Shown here one piece after another: positions 21,730 to 30,359 of a DNA stretch of 64,000 nucleotides. Both the position numbers and the translations under genes were made by a program. Positions within the stretch are counted from its first letter, which is position 1. Every line of letters begins with the position of its first letter. Origin of the DNA: Conus ventricosus. Taxonomy: Eukaryota > Mollusca > Gastropoda > Neogastropoda > Conidae. The notes below the pieces were generated by a model. The model had not been told where the DNA came from. It did not search any database and saw nothing but the letters and a program-made list of their open reading frames with translations. The DNA lies in contig CM031611.1 in assembly GCA_018398815.1 (NCBI GenBank), positions 48,777,763-48,841,762 of the forward strand, read 5' to 3'.

Positions 21730-22359
21730 TAGTGCATCATCATGATAAAACCTCTCTTCTGTGTGTGTGTGTGTTTGTTTGCGTATCGAAGTAGATTTTC
21801 TCTGTAGAATTTTACCGGAGAAAACTCCTTGATGTGCTACACGTGGAACCTAGTTTTATCTTCTTGTCCAAAAGACTGACATTCTGTGAGAAAACCTGCC
21901 TATTGTGAGACACAAACCAACCACCTCTTGCACCTTAGGTCAGTGAGGTTTCCTCCACGCCACCTTTCCACAAAACATGGCATGACAGAAAGTATTTGAA
22001 ATGCATAAAACAAGTAATGTGATATTGTGACCCCTTTAGATTGGTGAGTATATTCCAGTTTCCTGATCCATTATCCTCTCTCAGGAATGGTTAAAGTGTT
22101 AAATTCTCATGGCCTAATGGCCACAGGGGCAGAGAACTGTTACAGGTTCACACAGTGTGTGGAGCATGGCATAATGGAATGAGGAGTCAATTCCTTTCCT
22201 TCTGCAGGCAAAATCTGTACATAACAAAAACTGAGGTGCATTAGTAGACTTCTTGTTGCCGCCCTTAAGTCCCCCTATGATGCACGGCTCACAGTAGGTG
22301 TGCACAGCGAGTTGATTTCTGCAGAATGTTGAAAAGGCGCTTTTTTTTTTTCTGTGCAG

Positions 22360-22448
22360 AAACTTGATGTCTGATATGGACTTTGCGGTTCTGAGCGAGT
22401 GGCATGACTGGATCACAAACAATGCCAATACTGGCCTGGATCTCATTG
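22360..22448 (+). CDS. Kinase exon 5: LSEWHDW segment
   Basis: The acceptor is a poly-T run then CTGTGCAG ending at 22359; the donor after 22448 is ATTG|GTAAGC. With the two bases carried from exon 4 it encodes KNLMSDMDFAVLSEWHDW, ITNNANTGLDLI and the first base of the next Val. Human TK2 has VLSEWFDWIL here. The exon enters in phase 2, ends in phase 1 and has no indel. A poly-T run of more than 40 bases starts about 20 bp after the donor. Confidence 0.92.
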
Positions 22449-22461
22449 GTAAGCCTATCTT

Positions 22462-22468
<7 letters not shown>

Positions 22469-22510
<42 letters not shown>
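22469..22510. repeat. Poly-T tract
   Basis: About 42 consecutive T just downstream of the exon 5 donor. Confidence 0.9.
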
Positions 22511-22513
<3 letters not shown>

Positions 22514-24184
22514 ACATTGAATTTTGTAATGGTTTTCCTGTACACATTTTCAGGTTGTCAAATTTGTTTTGGATTTTGGTCAAGGAATTTATATTAGGCT
22601 TACAGTAGTAGAGTGAAGTTTAATTGTGATTATTTGAGGTTTGTGACAGGAAGCAGAAAGTTGGATTGGCTTGCTGTATGCTTGCTGATCAGGATTTAGA
22701 TTTCTGTGCACATAGGCTTTATATACATAAAAAGCTAGATGTAAAAGCAAGGCAAGTGCATACGGTATCTGAAGTCGGCAACAGGATGGGCATGTCACTT
22801 TTACTTCCTGGAACAGTTAGGCTCTAATTCAGTTTTGAAGATGATGTCTAGGATTTTCTAGGTCATATGCCTGTTTCCCATTCTTGCAGGAATTTTTCTG
22901 GACTGTCTCAGGAAGGATAGCTTTATGAGTAAAATATTTTGTTAAAGAAAACCAAAAAACAACAGGATTGTGCCTGGGTAGATTTGTTTTCACCTGCTTG
23001 TCTTGTGGGCTGTTACCATCTGTGCTTTCTTGAATTAGAACTTGAAAGAAAGGGAGGTTTTTAGCTGCTCCCTCTTGAGATGTAGTTCCCTTTTTTTTTT
23101 TACTGGCATCCACTCTTAGCGTCAAATCTTGTGTGAAAAGGACTATGTGCCATGTGACCACATAAGTTTGCATCTCCTGAATCCAGTTGGTTGAGCAGCC
23201 TTATTTTTGCTTAGTTACTTGGACAATCCCTTTTAAGTATTTCTAAGATGCGGTCTCCAAACAGCCAACAAGTGACAGGAACATAATCTGGAAAAAAAAG
23301 CCATGCCAACTCCCTGCTGATGTGAAGCCTAATCGCCTGTGTGCATGTGTTTTGACAGCATAAGCAAAAAATCAGCATTTTGCAAGCATGACCGTTTTTG
23401 TGTGTGTGTGGGTTGAATCAATCAAGGTTTTGAGATGTACTCTGTTATAGTAGTTCCCAGTTTCATGACTGCATGTTGCATCTTGATTATTCTAAAGTCT
23501 GTGTAGGGCATTTGTGAGGGCAAGGATTTGCAGTTTTTTAAATTAACAAGGGAACAGTCAACTGTTAACACTTATCTGGCCTCAGATATTTGTCCATCCC
23601 ACTGGTCTGTTTTAGACAAATCTCTTATTAGGTAGACTGGCAAAAGAAAAGGCATCAGGTTCTGTAACTTTTCTCTGTTCATTTGCTCATCAGATACAGT
23701 TAGAGAAAGAATCTCTTCTCATACAAGTTCGCTTTTAGATGCTCATCTTTTGTCTGCTCTTTTTATTTTCTCGACATTTTTTAGTCCTGCCACAAATTTT
23801 ATGGCGCGGCTCATTTTCGTTAGCTCAATATCTATTCTTTACATTCTCTGTGGGCAGGCATGGGTAAGGGTAGGGTTCTTTGTCAGGGTTATGGATAAAT
23901 CTAGTCTTGTATTTGCCATTCAGTCTGGTCAGTAAAAGAGCAGCTGCTTCAAATAGTTTGTCATATATCGCATTTCTAAGTTTTGTTTTGGTCGCTTTCA
24001 TTTTTTTACAACCAGAAACTGGTCTGGCATGATGAAAGGAGGAAACTTGGCTTCCAGGTCTTTGTCTCCTGGCTTGTATTTGGTCCGTTACAGCCACATT
24101 TATCTTCCTTGACTTTATAATCATTTTCAGGGGAAATTTGATTTCACTACAAGCAGCAGATAAAATGTGACTTTGACCTGAGAG

Positions 24185-24424
24185 CTTGTAACACGAAGAT
24201 GTGTGTGTTTGCAGTGTACTTGCAGGTCAGACCTTGTAACACAAAGATGTGTGTGTGTTTGCAGTGTACTTGCAGGTCAGAGCTTGTAACACGAAGATGT
24301 GTGTGTGTGTTTGCAGTGTACTTGCAGGTCAGAACTTGTAACACGAAGATGTGTGTGTTTGCAGTGTACTTGCAGGTCAGAACTTGTAACACGAAGATGT
24401 TTGTGTTTGCAGTGTACTTGCAGG
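24185..24424 (+). repeat. Minisatellite made of the exon 6 splice acceptor and exon start
   Basis: Five tandem units start at 24185, 24233, 24283, 24335 and 24383, with spacings of 48, 50, 52 and 48 bp. The length changes come mostly from the number of GT dinucleotides. Each unit reads CTTGTAACACGAAGATG, (TG)n, TTTGCAG, TGTACTTGCAG, GTCAGA. The last two words are the real exon 6 acceptor plus the first 11 exon bases, then a donor-like CAG|GTCAG. Only the fifth copy continues into coding sequence. One frame stays open across the array because 50+52 restores it. Confidence 0.9.
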
Positions 24425-24492
24425 CCACTCCGGAAACCTGCCACGAGCGTCTGAAAAAAAGGAAACCGGTCGGAGGAGTCAGGAGTCTCTTG
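24413..24492 (+). CDS. Kinase exon 6: VYLQATPETC strand and LID region, with compensating indels
   Basis: The acceptor TTTGCAG ends at 24412 inside the last minisatellite unit; the donor after 24492 is TTG|GTAACC. The exon encodes VYLQATPETCHERLKKR, matching human VYLRTNPETCYQRLKKR. It then shifts frame near 24464 (one extra base in AAACC). The next frame gives RSEESGVS, as in fly dNK RSEESCVP. A base is missing before the donor, so the exon keeps its family phase. The arginine-rich segment is the LID that closes on ATP. Confidence 0.85.
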
Positions 24493-25009
24493 GTAACCAT
24501 TTGTTTTATGTTGGTGAATGTAAATTTGTGTGCAATTCTGTTCTCTGAGAGAATTTTTGTTACTGTTGAGATGTTCTTTTTGATGTTCTTGTTCGCACTG
24601 TTTATCTTGATGTTTTTTTTTTTATATCTCTCACTTGATTTGCCTGCCCTTCTCCCCATCCCCTTCTCTCTACTTCCTCCCCTCCCTTTCTGTTCTGTCT
24701 GTCTCTAACACTGTGATAGGAATTTTGGTATAGCTGGTATTGTCAAATGATTTTTTTTTTTAGTTTGCTGGCAAATTTTGGCTGTCCGTCTGGTCCTGCA
24801 ATGTTTGATGTTTCTGTTTTCCATTGTTCTGACTGAAGACTGATGATGCTGGTTGATGTATTTAATTTCATATGAACTGACAGAAGAAAAAAATCGCCCC
24901 ATTCTGCGCCCAATTTGAGAAGATGTTATTAAGTGGTTGCTCGTTCTTCGTTTTCATTGTCCTGAATATTGTTTATCTTGCTGAGGAAGACCAGCGAGTG
25001 CATGTTTTG

Positions 25010-25085
25010 TCTTGTGATTTGTTTGACCCTTTTTTCCAGTGGAATAATTGTGATTTGTTTGCCCCTTTTGTCAGTGGAATAATTG
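25010..25085. repeat. 37-bp tandem duplication
   Basis: TTGTGATTTGTTTG.CCCTTTT..CAGTGGAATAATTG occurs twice in an intron. Confidence 0.75.
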
Positions 25086-25186
25086 TAATTTCTCTTCAAA
25101 ATTGTTTTCAGTTTCCACCTGCAGCCACCTCACTTTGAAACTATCGCTAATTGCTAATTTCAGACAGGAATAATGAGGGCCTGGTT

Positions 25187-25595
25187 GGCTAATGGATAAG
25201 CCATCAGACTCTTTGTCCCAAGGTCAGGGGTTCAAGTATTCAAATCAGCCCGGCTAGAAGAGATTTTCTCTCATCTATGCAGACACCAATGCCCTCCTAG
25301 TCCTTCAGAAGAAACTTTATTTTAAACTGAGGTTGTGTGTGTGAATGCATATATTCTCCATTCCATGTTTTGAAGAAGAGTTGGACATTGTGCTCCGCCA
25401 CTAAGCAATTATTGTCGTCCGTAGGGGGCTTAGCAGATGGTGTCCTGCGTATGCTGGATCAGAACAGACGTCACTGAATACCACCAAAGTGACTCGGCAG
25501 CAGTGCAGTGTTTTCTTCAGTAGGTTACCTCTTGACGGCGTGACATTGACTGCTCCTGTGGATTGCCATGGCTGTGGTGATCTAGGCCAGGCTGT

Positions 25596-25684
<89 letters not shown>

Positions 25685-25790
25685 GGGGGGGGGGGGGGGG
25701 GGGGGGGGGGGTCGGGGTTCAGAATGAGTGGTTGGGGTGTCCCAGAAGATGGGACGGCCCCAAAAAAAGTAGAAAAAGAAAAGAAAAAAC
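25187..25790 (+). mobile_element. SINE with a different, tRNA-Arg-like head and the shared 3' block
   Basis: The head GGCCTGGTTGGCTAATGGAT and the box B-like GGGGTTCAAGTATTC resemble a tRNA-Arg-type sequence, unlike the head at 15871 and 19068. From about 25393 it carries the block seen at 19590 (CCACTAAGCAATTATTGTCG, GGGGGCTTAGCAGATGGTG, GTGACTCGGCAGCAGTGCA). It resumes after the poly-G run and ends in an A-rich tail. The poly-G expansion sits inside the element. Confidence 0.7.
25596..25711. repeat. Poly-G tract of about 116 bases
   Basis: Almost pure G with single interruptions (TC near 25644, T near 25684). The length may be unreliable in the assembly. It could form many stacked G-quadruplexes. 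Confidence 0.9.
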
Positions 25791-26344
25791 CAACAACCCC
25801 CCCCCCCTCCCCATCTATTGGCAATTTAAAGAGAAAAAGGGAATGTGGCTATCTTAATGGTGGGATTAAAAATTGTTACAAAATATGGTTGAAAAATGTT
25901 CAACCGGTGGTAAAGCTCAGAGTGCCCGATGAGGAATGAAGAAAAGGAATATAAAAGAGACTGGAATTCAAACTTTTTCCATCTGTGTTCTGGAAACCCT
26001 GATTTTTTTTTCTTTCTGATAACAGTCTATGACAAGCCAGGTTTACTTTTTTTCCTTTTTTTTGTTTTGCTTTTTGTAATCTGGCGATAGGTGATGAAAG
26101 TTGTACACGGTGTCCATTGTGGGCATGGACTTTTCATTCTATAGTATCCATTTGCCCATATGGCTTTTTTCGGTGGCATATAAATGTTTGTCATTAGTCT
26201 CTTGTATATTTTTTAAACTGGGAGTGAGAAATCGAGGGGGGTGCCTGCTGCTCTCAGCACAGCCTACTTGTATGTGCTGTAAGTTGTCAGTAGTTTGGCT
26301 ACCACATCATTGACTGCTTTTGTCGTTTCTTTTTCAGTATATAG

Positions 26345-26377
<33 letters not shown>

Positions 26378-26553
26378 CTGTTTTGATCTGTCAATGATGA
26401 GGCTTTTTTCTTTTTCCTTTCTTTCTGTTTTTTTTTCTTTAAAAAAAAAAAATTCTAGTATGAGTCTTACAGCTTTTAAAAGTCTGTGTGATCAGCTATG
26501 GTAAGAGGGGGGTCAGCAGGTGTGGATGCAATAAACTGACATTCCTGTTGCAG

Positions 26554-26632
26554 GAATATCTACGGGACCTTCTACTCTGCATGAAGATGGCTGATCCATA
26601 AAACTAACGGTCGGCTGCCTGCACCGGTTTTG
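26554..26632 (+). CDS. Kinase exon 7: HEDWLI segment, with two one-base deletions
   Basis: Acceptor CCTGTTGCAG ends at 26553 and donor GTGAGT starts at 26633. It encodes EYLRDL, then across a missing base near 26574 TLHED, then across a missing base in the Trp codon near 26589 WLIHKTNGRLPAPVL. Fly dNK and TK2 have YL..LH.LHE(D/E)WLI here. The raw frame stops at TAA (26599). With both bases the exon would be 81 bp and phase 0 to 0. Confidence 0.85.
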
Positions 26633-26759
26633 GTGAGTCGCGCAAACCTTTTTTTCTTTCCTTTTCTGTTGCTAAAGAGATTTTGAATGTTTCTTCTGTC
26701 TTTTTCAACTGAACCACATGTCTGGGCTCCACGGTCTGTAAAAACTCGTTCTGCTTCTC

Positions 26760-26853
26760 CATTCTCAGTTTCTCTCTCCCTTTCTCTCTCTCGCTCTGTT
26801 TCTCTCATGTCTGTCCGCTTGCCTGATTATCTTTCTCTGTTTCTGTCTGACTG

Positions 26854-26922
<69 letters not shown>
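26760..26922. repeat. (CT)n-rich tract
   Basis: Imperfect CTCTCT/TGTCT stretch grading into about 68 bp of pure CT. Confidence 0.9.
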
Positions 26923-26926
<4 letters not shown>

Positions 26927-27292
26927 CTCACTCTAATTGTGTGTAGTGTATTTTGCATAATTGTATTTGTACATATGCAGTTGCCTGAATCAGGGCTTCC
27001 ATTGAAACACATTTTTGTCAAAAGTTTTATGGCACAAACCATAACATCACTCATGGGGTGTTCCCAGTCAGTGTATAATAGATTTTTGTTTATTTCATAA
27101 CTTAACCAAACACAAATTGCCCCACATGAAGTGCATCTCGGTGTTCTAGTCTGTATTGTTTTAAGAACTATAACAATGCAAATAAATTTTATGAGCTGTG
27201 TTTGATAATTTCCAGTGAAATGGCTGCCTTCTTCATTGCCAACCTCTAGCAACAACCACATTGATTATGGGACACTATAATTGTCTCTGATA

Positions 27293-27319
27293 TACACACA
27301 CAGACACATGATAGACACA

Positions 27320-27373
<54 letters not shown>

Positions 27374-27445
27374 GATAGACACATGCGCACGCACACACAC
27401 ACACACACACACTCTCTCTCACTCTCTCTCACTCTCTCTCTCACT

Positions 27446-27482
<37 letters not shown>
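27293..27482. repeat. Compound (AC)n-(CT)n microsatellite with internal duplication
   Basis: GATAGACACATGCGC followed by an AC tract occurs twice (27311 and 27374), then a CT tract to 27482. Confidence 0.9.
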
Positions 27483-27488
<6 letters not shown>

Positions 27489-27607
27489 GTCTGATACACA
27501 CTTTACCTCATTGTAAAAAAAGACATATCTGAAAGAAAATTTATTCATTCGCAGAATACGTTTTTCAAAAACGAAAAAGCATATCCCCAGGCATGTTGAT
27601 GTTTATA

Positions 27608-28031
27608 CATAGCTGCCAACTGCTACGAGATCGCCGTAGTTTGCTACGCCAAGAGTATGCTTGCTACGACGCTACTACGATCATTAAATTGCTACGGCGA
27701 AACAAAAAAATTCGAAGATACTTTCGTTTTGTTTGGACAGCGCTAAGTAACGTCTCTATCGGTCTGTCGGAACTGCATTTCGCTTTCGGTTTTACTGTAG
27801 CACGTAGATTTTTTTTTACAATTTGCCCTCTTCCTCTGCTTCATCTCTGTATAATAACATTTTTTAGATATACTAAGAGTACTGTAGCTTTAATGTGGTC
27901 CGTTAAAACTGGTTATAGGCCTGATTTCTTTTTAGAACGCGCGCAAAATTAAGTTGCTACTGTCAAATTGGAAATGCTACTGTGAAAATTGTGAAATGCT
28001 ACTGTAAGCCGCATGAGCAGGTTGGCAGCTC
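27608..28031. mobile_element. hAT-like MITE, 424 bp, with 8-bp target site duplication
   Basis: The ends are CATAGCTGCCAAC and GTTGGCAGCTC, inverted repeats with small mismatches at the tips. TGTTTATA flanks the element at 27600-27607 and 28032-28039, and an 8-bp duplication is typical of hAT elements. Inside the left end TGCTACG recurs four times within 90 bp; inside the right end TGCTACTGT recurs three times. These look like subterminal transposase-binding repeats. No transposase frame is present. Confidence 0.75.
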
Positions 28032-28835
28032 TGTTTATATGTTCCTTCCCTACTCACAGCACATCAAACAAACTTTAGGAGCACAAAATTGACTGAAAAG
28101 TCTAGACCCTTTAAGAACAGGTAATTGGGATATTATGACCCTTCAGAATTCAGCTCAAATGGTCAGGTTACTGCTTTAAAGACAATGGCCAGTGGGGGCC
28201 CTGCTGAATTTTCTTTGCATAATGTGTACAGTATTTGTCTAGTATTTGTTTTTTCTCTTTCATTTGGTGGAACAGTAATTTTCTTAAAAGTTCGTTTCAG
28301 TTTCCGGCTGCAGTTGCCTCAGTTTGAAACTATGCTATTTAGTTGGTACCTGAGTTTTTCCCTGTTCTTAATGATGTTTGACATCGGCTTTTTGTTTTGT
28401 TTTGGGTTTTCTTTTGGTTGTTTTTATTTGTTTGTTGAAAAGGGCATGCTGTAAAGAAGTTTGTAGCCTTGGTTAAAACATTTCCTTCACCCTTTCTCTT
28501 ATCTGTTCCCGCTCTTTCTGTGACGTACGGATGTGCACATGCATGCTTGTGTGCATGAGTGTGTGCATGTATGTTTGTGTATGTGCGCGTGTGTGCGTTC
28601 TTTAATGAAAGAAAAGATCAAAGTGAATGTGTTAGAAACTCACAGAAAATAATTTTGGGTTTGAAGAGTCTTTTTTAACTATCAGTTGCTTCAAGGTTTG
28701 TAGCTGATCAAAATGTTACAGGCTTCTGGACTTGGTCAAGTTCAAATCCAGATGTAGCGTTTATCTTAGTCATAAGACTGTGATGTGTTTCCTCTGTTTA
28801 TCTTGATATAAAACTGATGTGTTTTCTTTCTGGTT

Positions 28836-28837
<2 letters not shown>

Positions 28838-28872
<35 letters not shown>
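28838..28872. repeat. Poly-T tract serving as polypyrimidine tract
   Basis: About 35 consecutive T, ending 9 bases before the acceptor of the last kinase exon. Confidence 0.85.
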
Positions 28873-28874
<2 letters not shown>

Positions 28875-28881
28875 CTCACAG

Positions 28882-28968
28882 GTGGTCGATGCCGACAAAG
28901 ACCTGGATGAAGTGACGAAAATTATTGGAGAATTGACCCCCCAGATTCTCGCTTCCAGTCAGAGTTAA
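28882..28968 (+). CDS. Kinase exon 8: last exon with stop
   Basis: The acceptor TTGCCTCACAG ends at 28881. The 28 codons start VVDADKDLDEVTKIIGELTP and end at TAA (28966-28968). It joins the APVL end of exon 7 to give P-V-L-V-V-D-A-D, the final beta-strand and base-sensing segment of the family. The C-terminal tail is short, as in TK2, and lacks the long tail of fly dNK. No indel. Confidence 0.9.
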   Translation: MVDADKDLDEVTKIIGELTPQILASSQS

Positions 28969-29770
28969 CAAAAAACACAGTGGATATCTGCCCTGCTGTT
29001 ATATTACTGTATATATATATGCACTGGTCTGTTCTTTGTATGATGTTGTGCAGCAACAGAAGATCAAATGAACTGCTGCAATATGTCAAATAAGTCTTGA
29101 ATGTTGGGAGACTGCTCATGGGAATGAGAGTAGGGGTAACTTGACTTTCAGCACTTGCAGACCAATCAGTTCAGCCACTCTCACAAGCAAGTCAGGTCTC
29201 GGAGTGTATTTCTTAAGGGGCTGACCACCTCACCATATAGGCAGCCACACTACTACTTCAGAGGATTGAACTCCTTTACATAAATGGAGAATGTTTGGCT
29301 ACCAGTGTACATGGTGGAAAACTGTCCTCACATGACAAGTAGTCTAGACTTCAAAGTCCAGCTTGCATACAAAAACGTGCAAAAGGCATTCTCAGTTGCC
29401 ACTACATTTTTTTGTTCTTTTTTCTTTGATTTTTTTCAACAAAAGATCTTTTTTAGCTTTGGTATGCAAGTTTGGTCTCTTCTCATTTCTACAAATTGAG
29501 ATAAAGAAAAAAGAGAGGGGGTGGGGTGGGATGGATTTGCCACAATATTTGGAAACTATCAAGCTGGAAAATTAAATTTTAGTCATGCTGAAATATGAAT
29601 CCTCTGACTGAAGTCAGGTGAGCTGTCAGTGTAGAAACTGTTGAGAGCAAGGAAATTTTGAAAACACAACAGTATTCAGTAAAATGCTCTATTCGTTAAT
29701 GAGAAATACTTCCAGCAGCAAGTTTGGGTGGACAGGTCTGCTTAAGGCAAAAGATATTGGATACAGTGTT
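28969..29770 (+). other. Probable 3' untranslated region of the kinase gene
   Basis: Non-coding sequence after the kinase stop. ATTAAA occurs near 29571 and AATAAA at 30551-30556 (beyond the SINE). Either could be a polyadenylation signal. The end of the transcript cannot be fixed from sequence. Confidence 0.4.
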
Positions 29771-29774
29771 GTTG

Positions 29775-30350
29775 TGTAGTGGTAAAGTTGCAGGCAGGGA
29801 GGTTGTGAATTTGATTCTCATCAGTGGTATGTATCTGGGATTTTTTTTGCCATGCCCAGCTGCTCCTGTCCAGAGCTGAGTGTGTTGTGGGAAGACTAGG
29901 ACTGCACAGTCAAATTTCATGCAGTGAATGGATGTGTCTTGGTCGCTCAAATTTTTTTTTTACCAAACTGCAGGACTGCACAGTCAAATTTCATGCAATG
30001 AATGGATGTGTCTTGGTCGCTCAATTTTTTTTTTAACCAAATACTGCAGGTGCTTGTATCTTGGGCCTGGTTGATGTTGGGGTATGAAAGAAAAGGTAGA
30101 GTGCAGCCCTGTTTTGTTGCATCTTACCAGTGTAGAACTCCATAGCAAAATCTCATGTTGATAATTAGCAGGGGGGGGGGGGGAGGGGGGAGTCTCAGGA
30201 TTTTGTGGCCCTTCATGCCATCCTCTATGGTTACCTCATTTTTGTTTCTTTCCTTGACTATGTGTTTAGTGAGTTTATGTCAGACTGGTAGATGTAGGGT
30301 TGCTCTAGTTTTCCTGTTTTCCCTGTCCAGGTTGAACACTCTGGCCATCA
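29775..30350 (+). mobile_element. Composite tRNA-headed SINE, older copy
   Basis: It shares the SINE body (CCCAGCTGCTCCTGTCCAGAGC, GGACTGCACAGTC, CTGCAGGTGCTTGTAT, GGGCCTGGTTGATGTTGGGG) and the start of the second block (TTTTGTGGCCCTTCATGCC near 30200) with the copy at 19068. A 77-bp segment starting GACTGCACAGTCAAATTTCA is tandemly duplicated at about 29900-30048. A poly-G run sits at 30170-30190. Confidence 0.65.
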
Positions 30351-30359
30351 CCTAGCACA

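Larger units (their letters stand above)
13378..28968 (+). other. Gene locus: animal deoxynucleoside kinase (thymidine kinase 2 / dNK family), exons spread over 15 kb
   Basis: Eight exons at 15585, 17616, 18082, 21187, 22360, 24413, 26554 and 28882 join in phase and cover the family from the P-loop to the stop. In order they carry P-loop GNIGCGKT, EPV-KW, LMYRDTSRW, MIERTIYSARY, LSEWHDW, VYLQATPETC, the arginine-rich LID, HEDWLI and VVDADKDLD. The family transfers a phosphate from ATP to the 5'-OH of deoxynucleosides for dNTP salvage, in mitochondria for vertebrate TK2. Sequence is closest to insect dNK and TK2. Exons 2, 6 and 7 each hold two one-base indels relative to the family frame, so the assembled gene does not translate intact. 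Introns contain SINEs, minisatellites, poly-G and a MITE. The first exon and promoter were not identified. I give no symbol because TK2 and dNK cannot be told apart here. Confidence 0.85.

Noticed and set aside
24185..24424. CRISPR-like array
   Set aside because: Repeats are directly adjacent without unique spacers, in a eukaryotic intron, and derive from the exon boundary.
25187..25262. tRNA-Arg gene
   Set aside because: The start resembles tRNA-Arg, but the box B side is degraded and followed by the shared SINE block.
25489..25857. Plus-strand frame with a long poly-Gly stretch and minus-strand poly-Pro frame
   Set aside because: Product of the G-tract inside a SINE.
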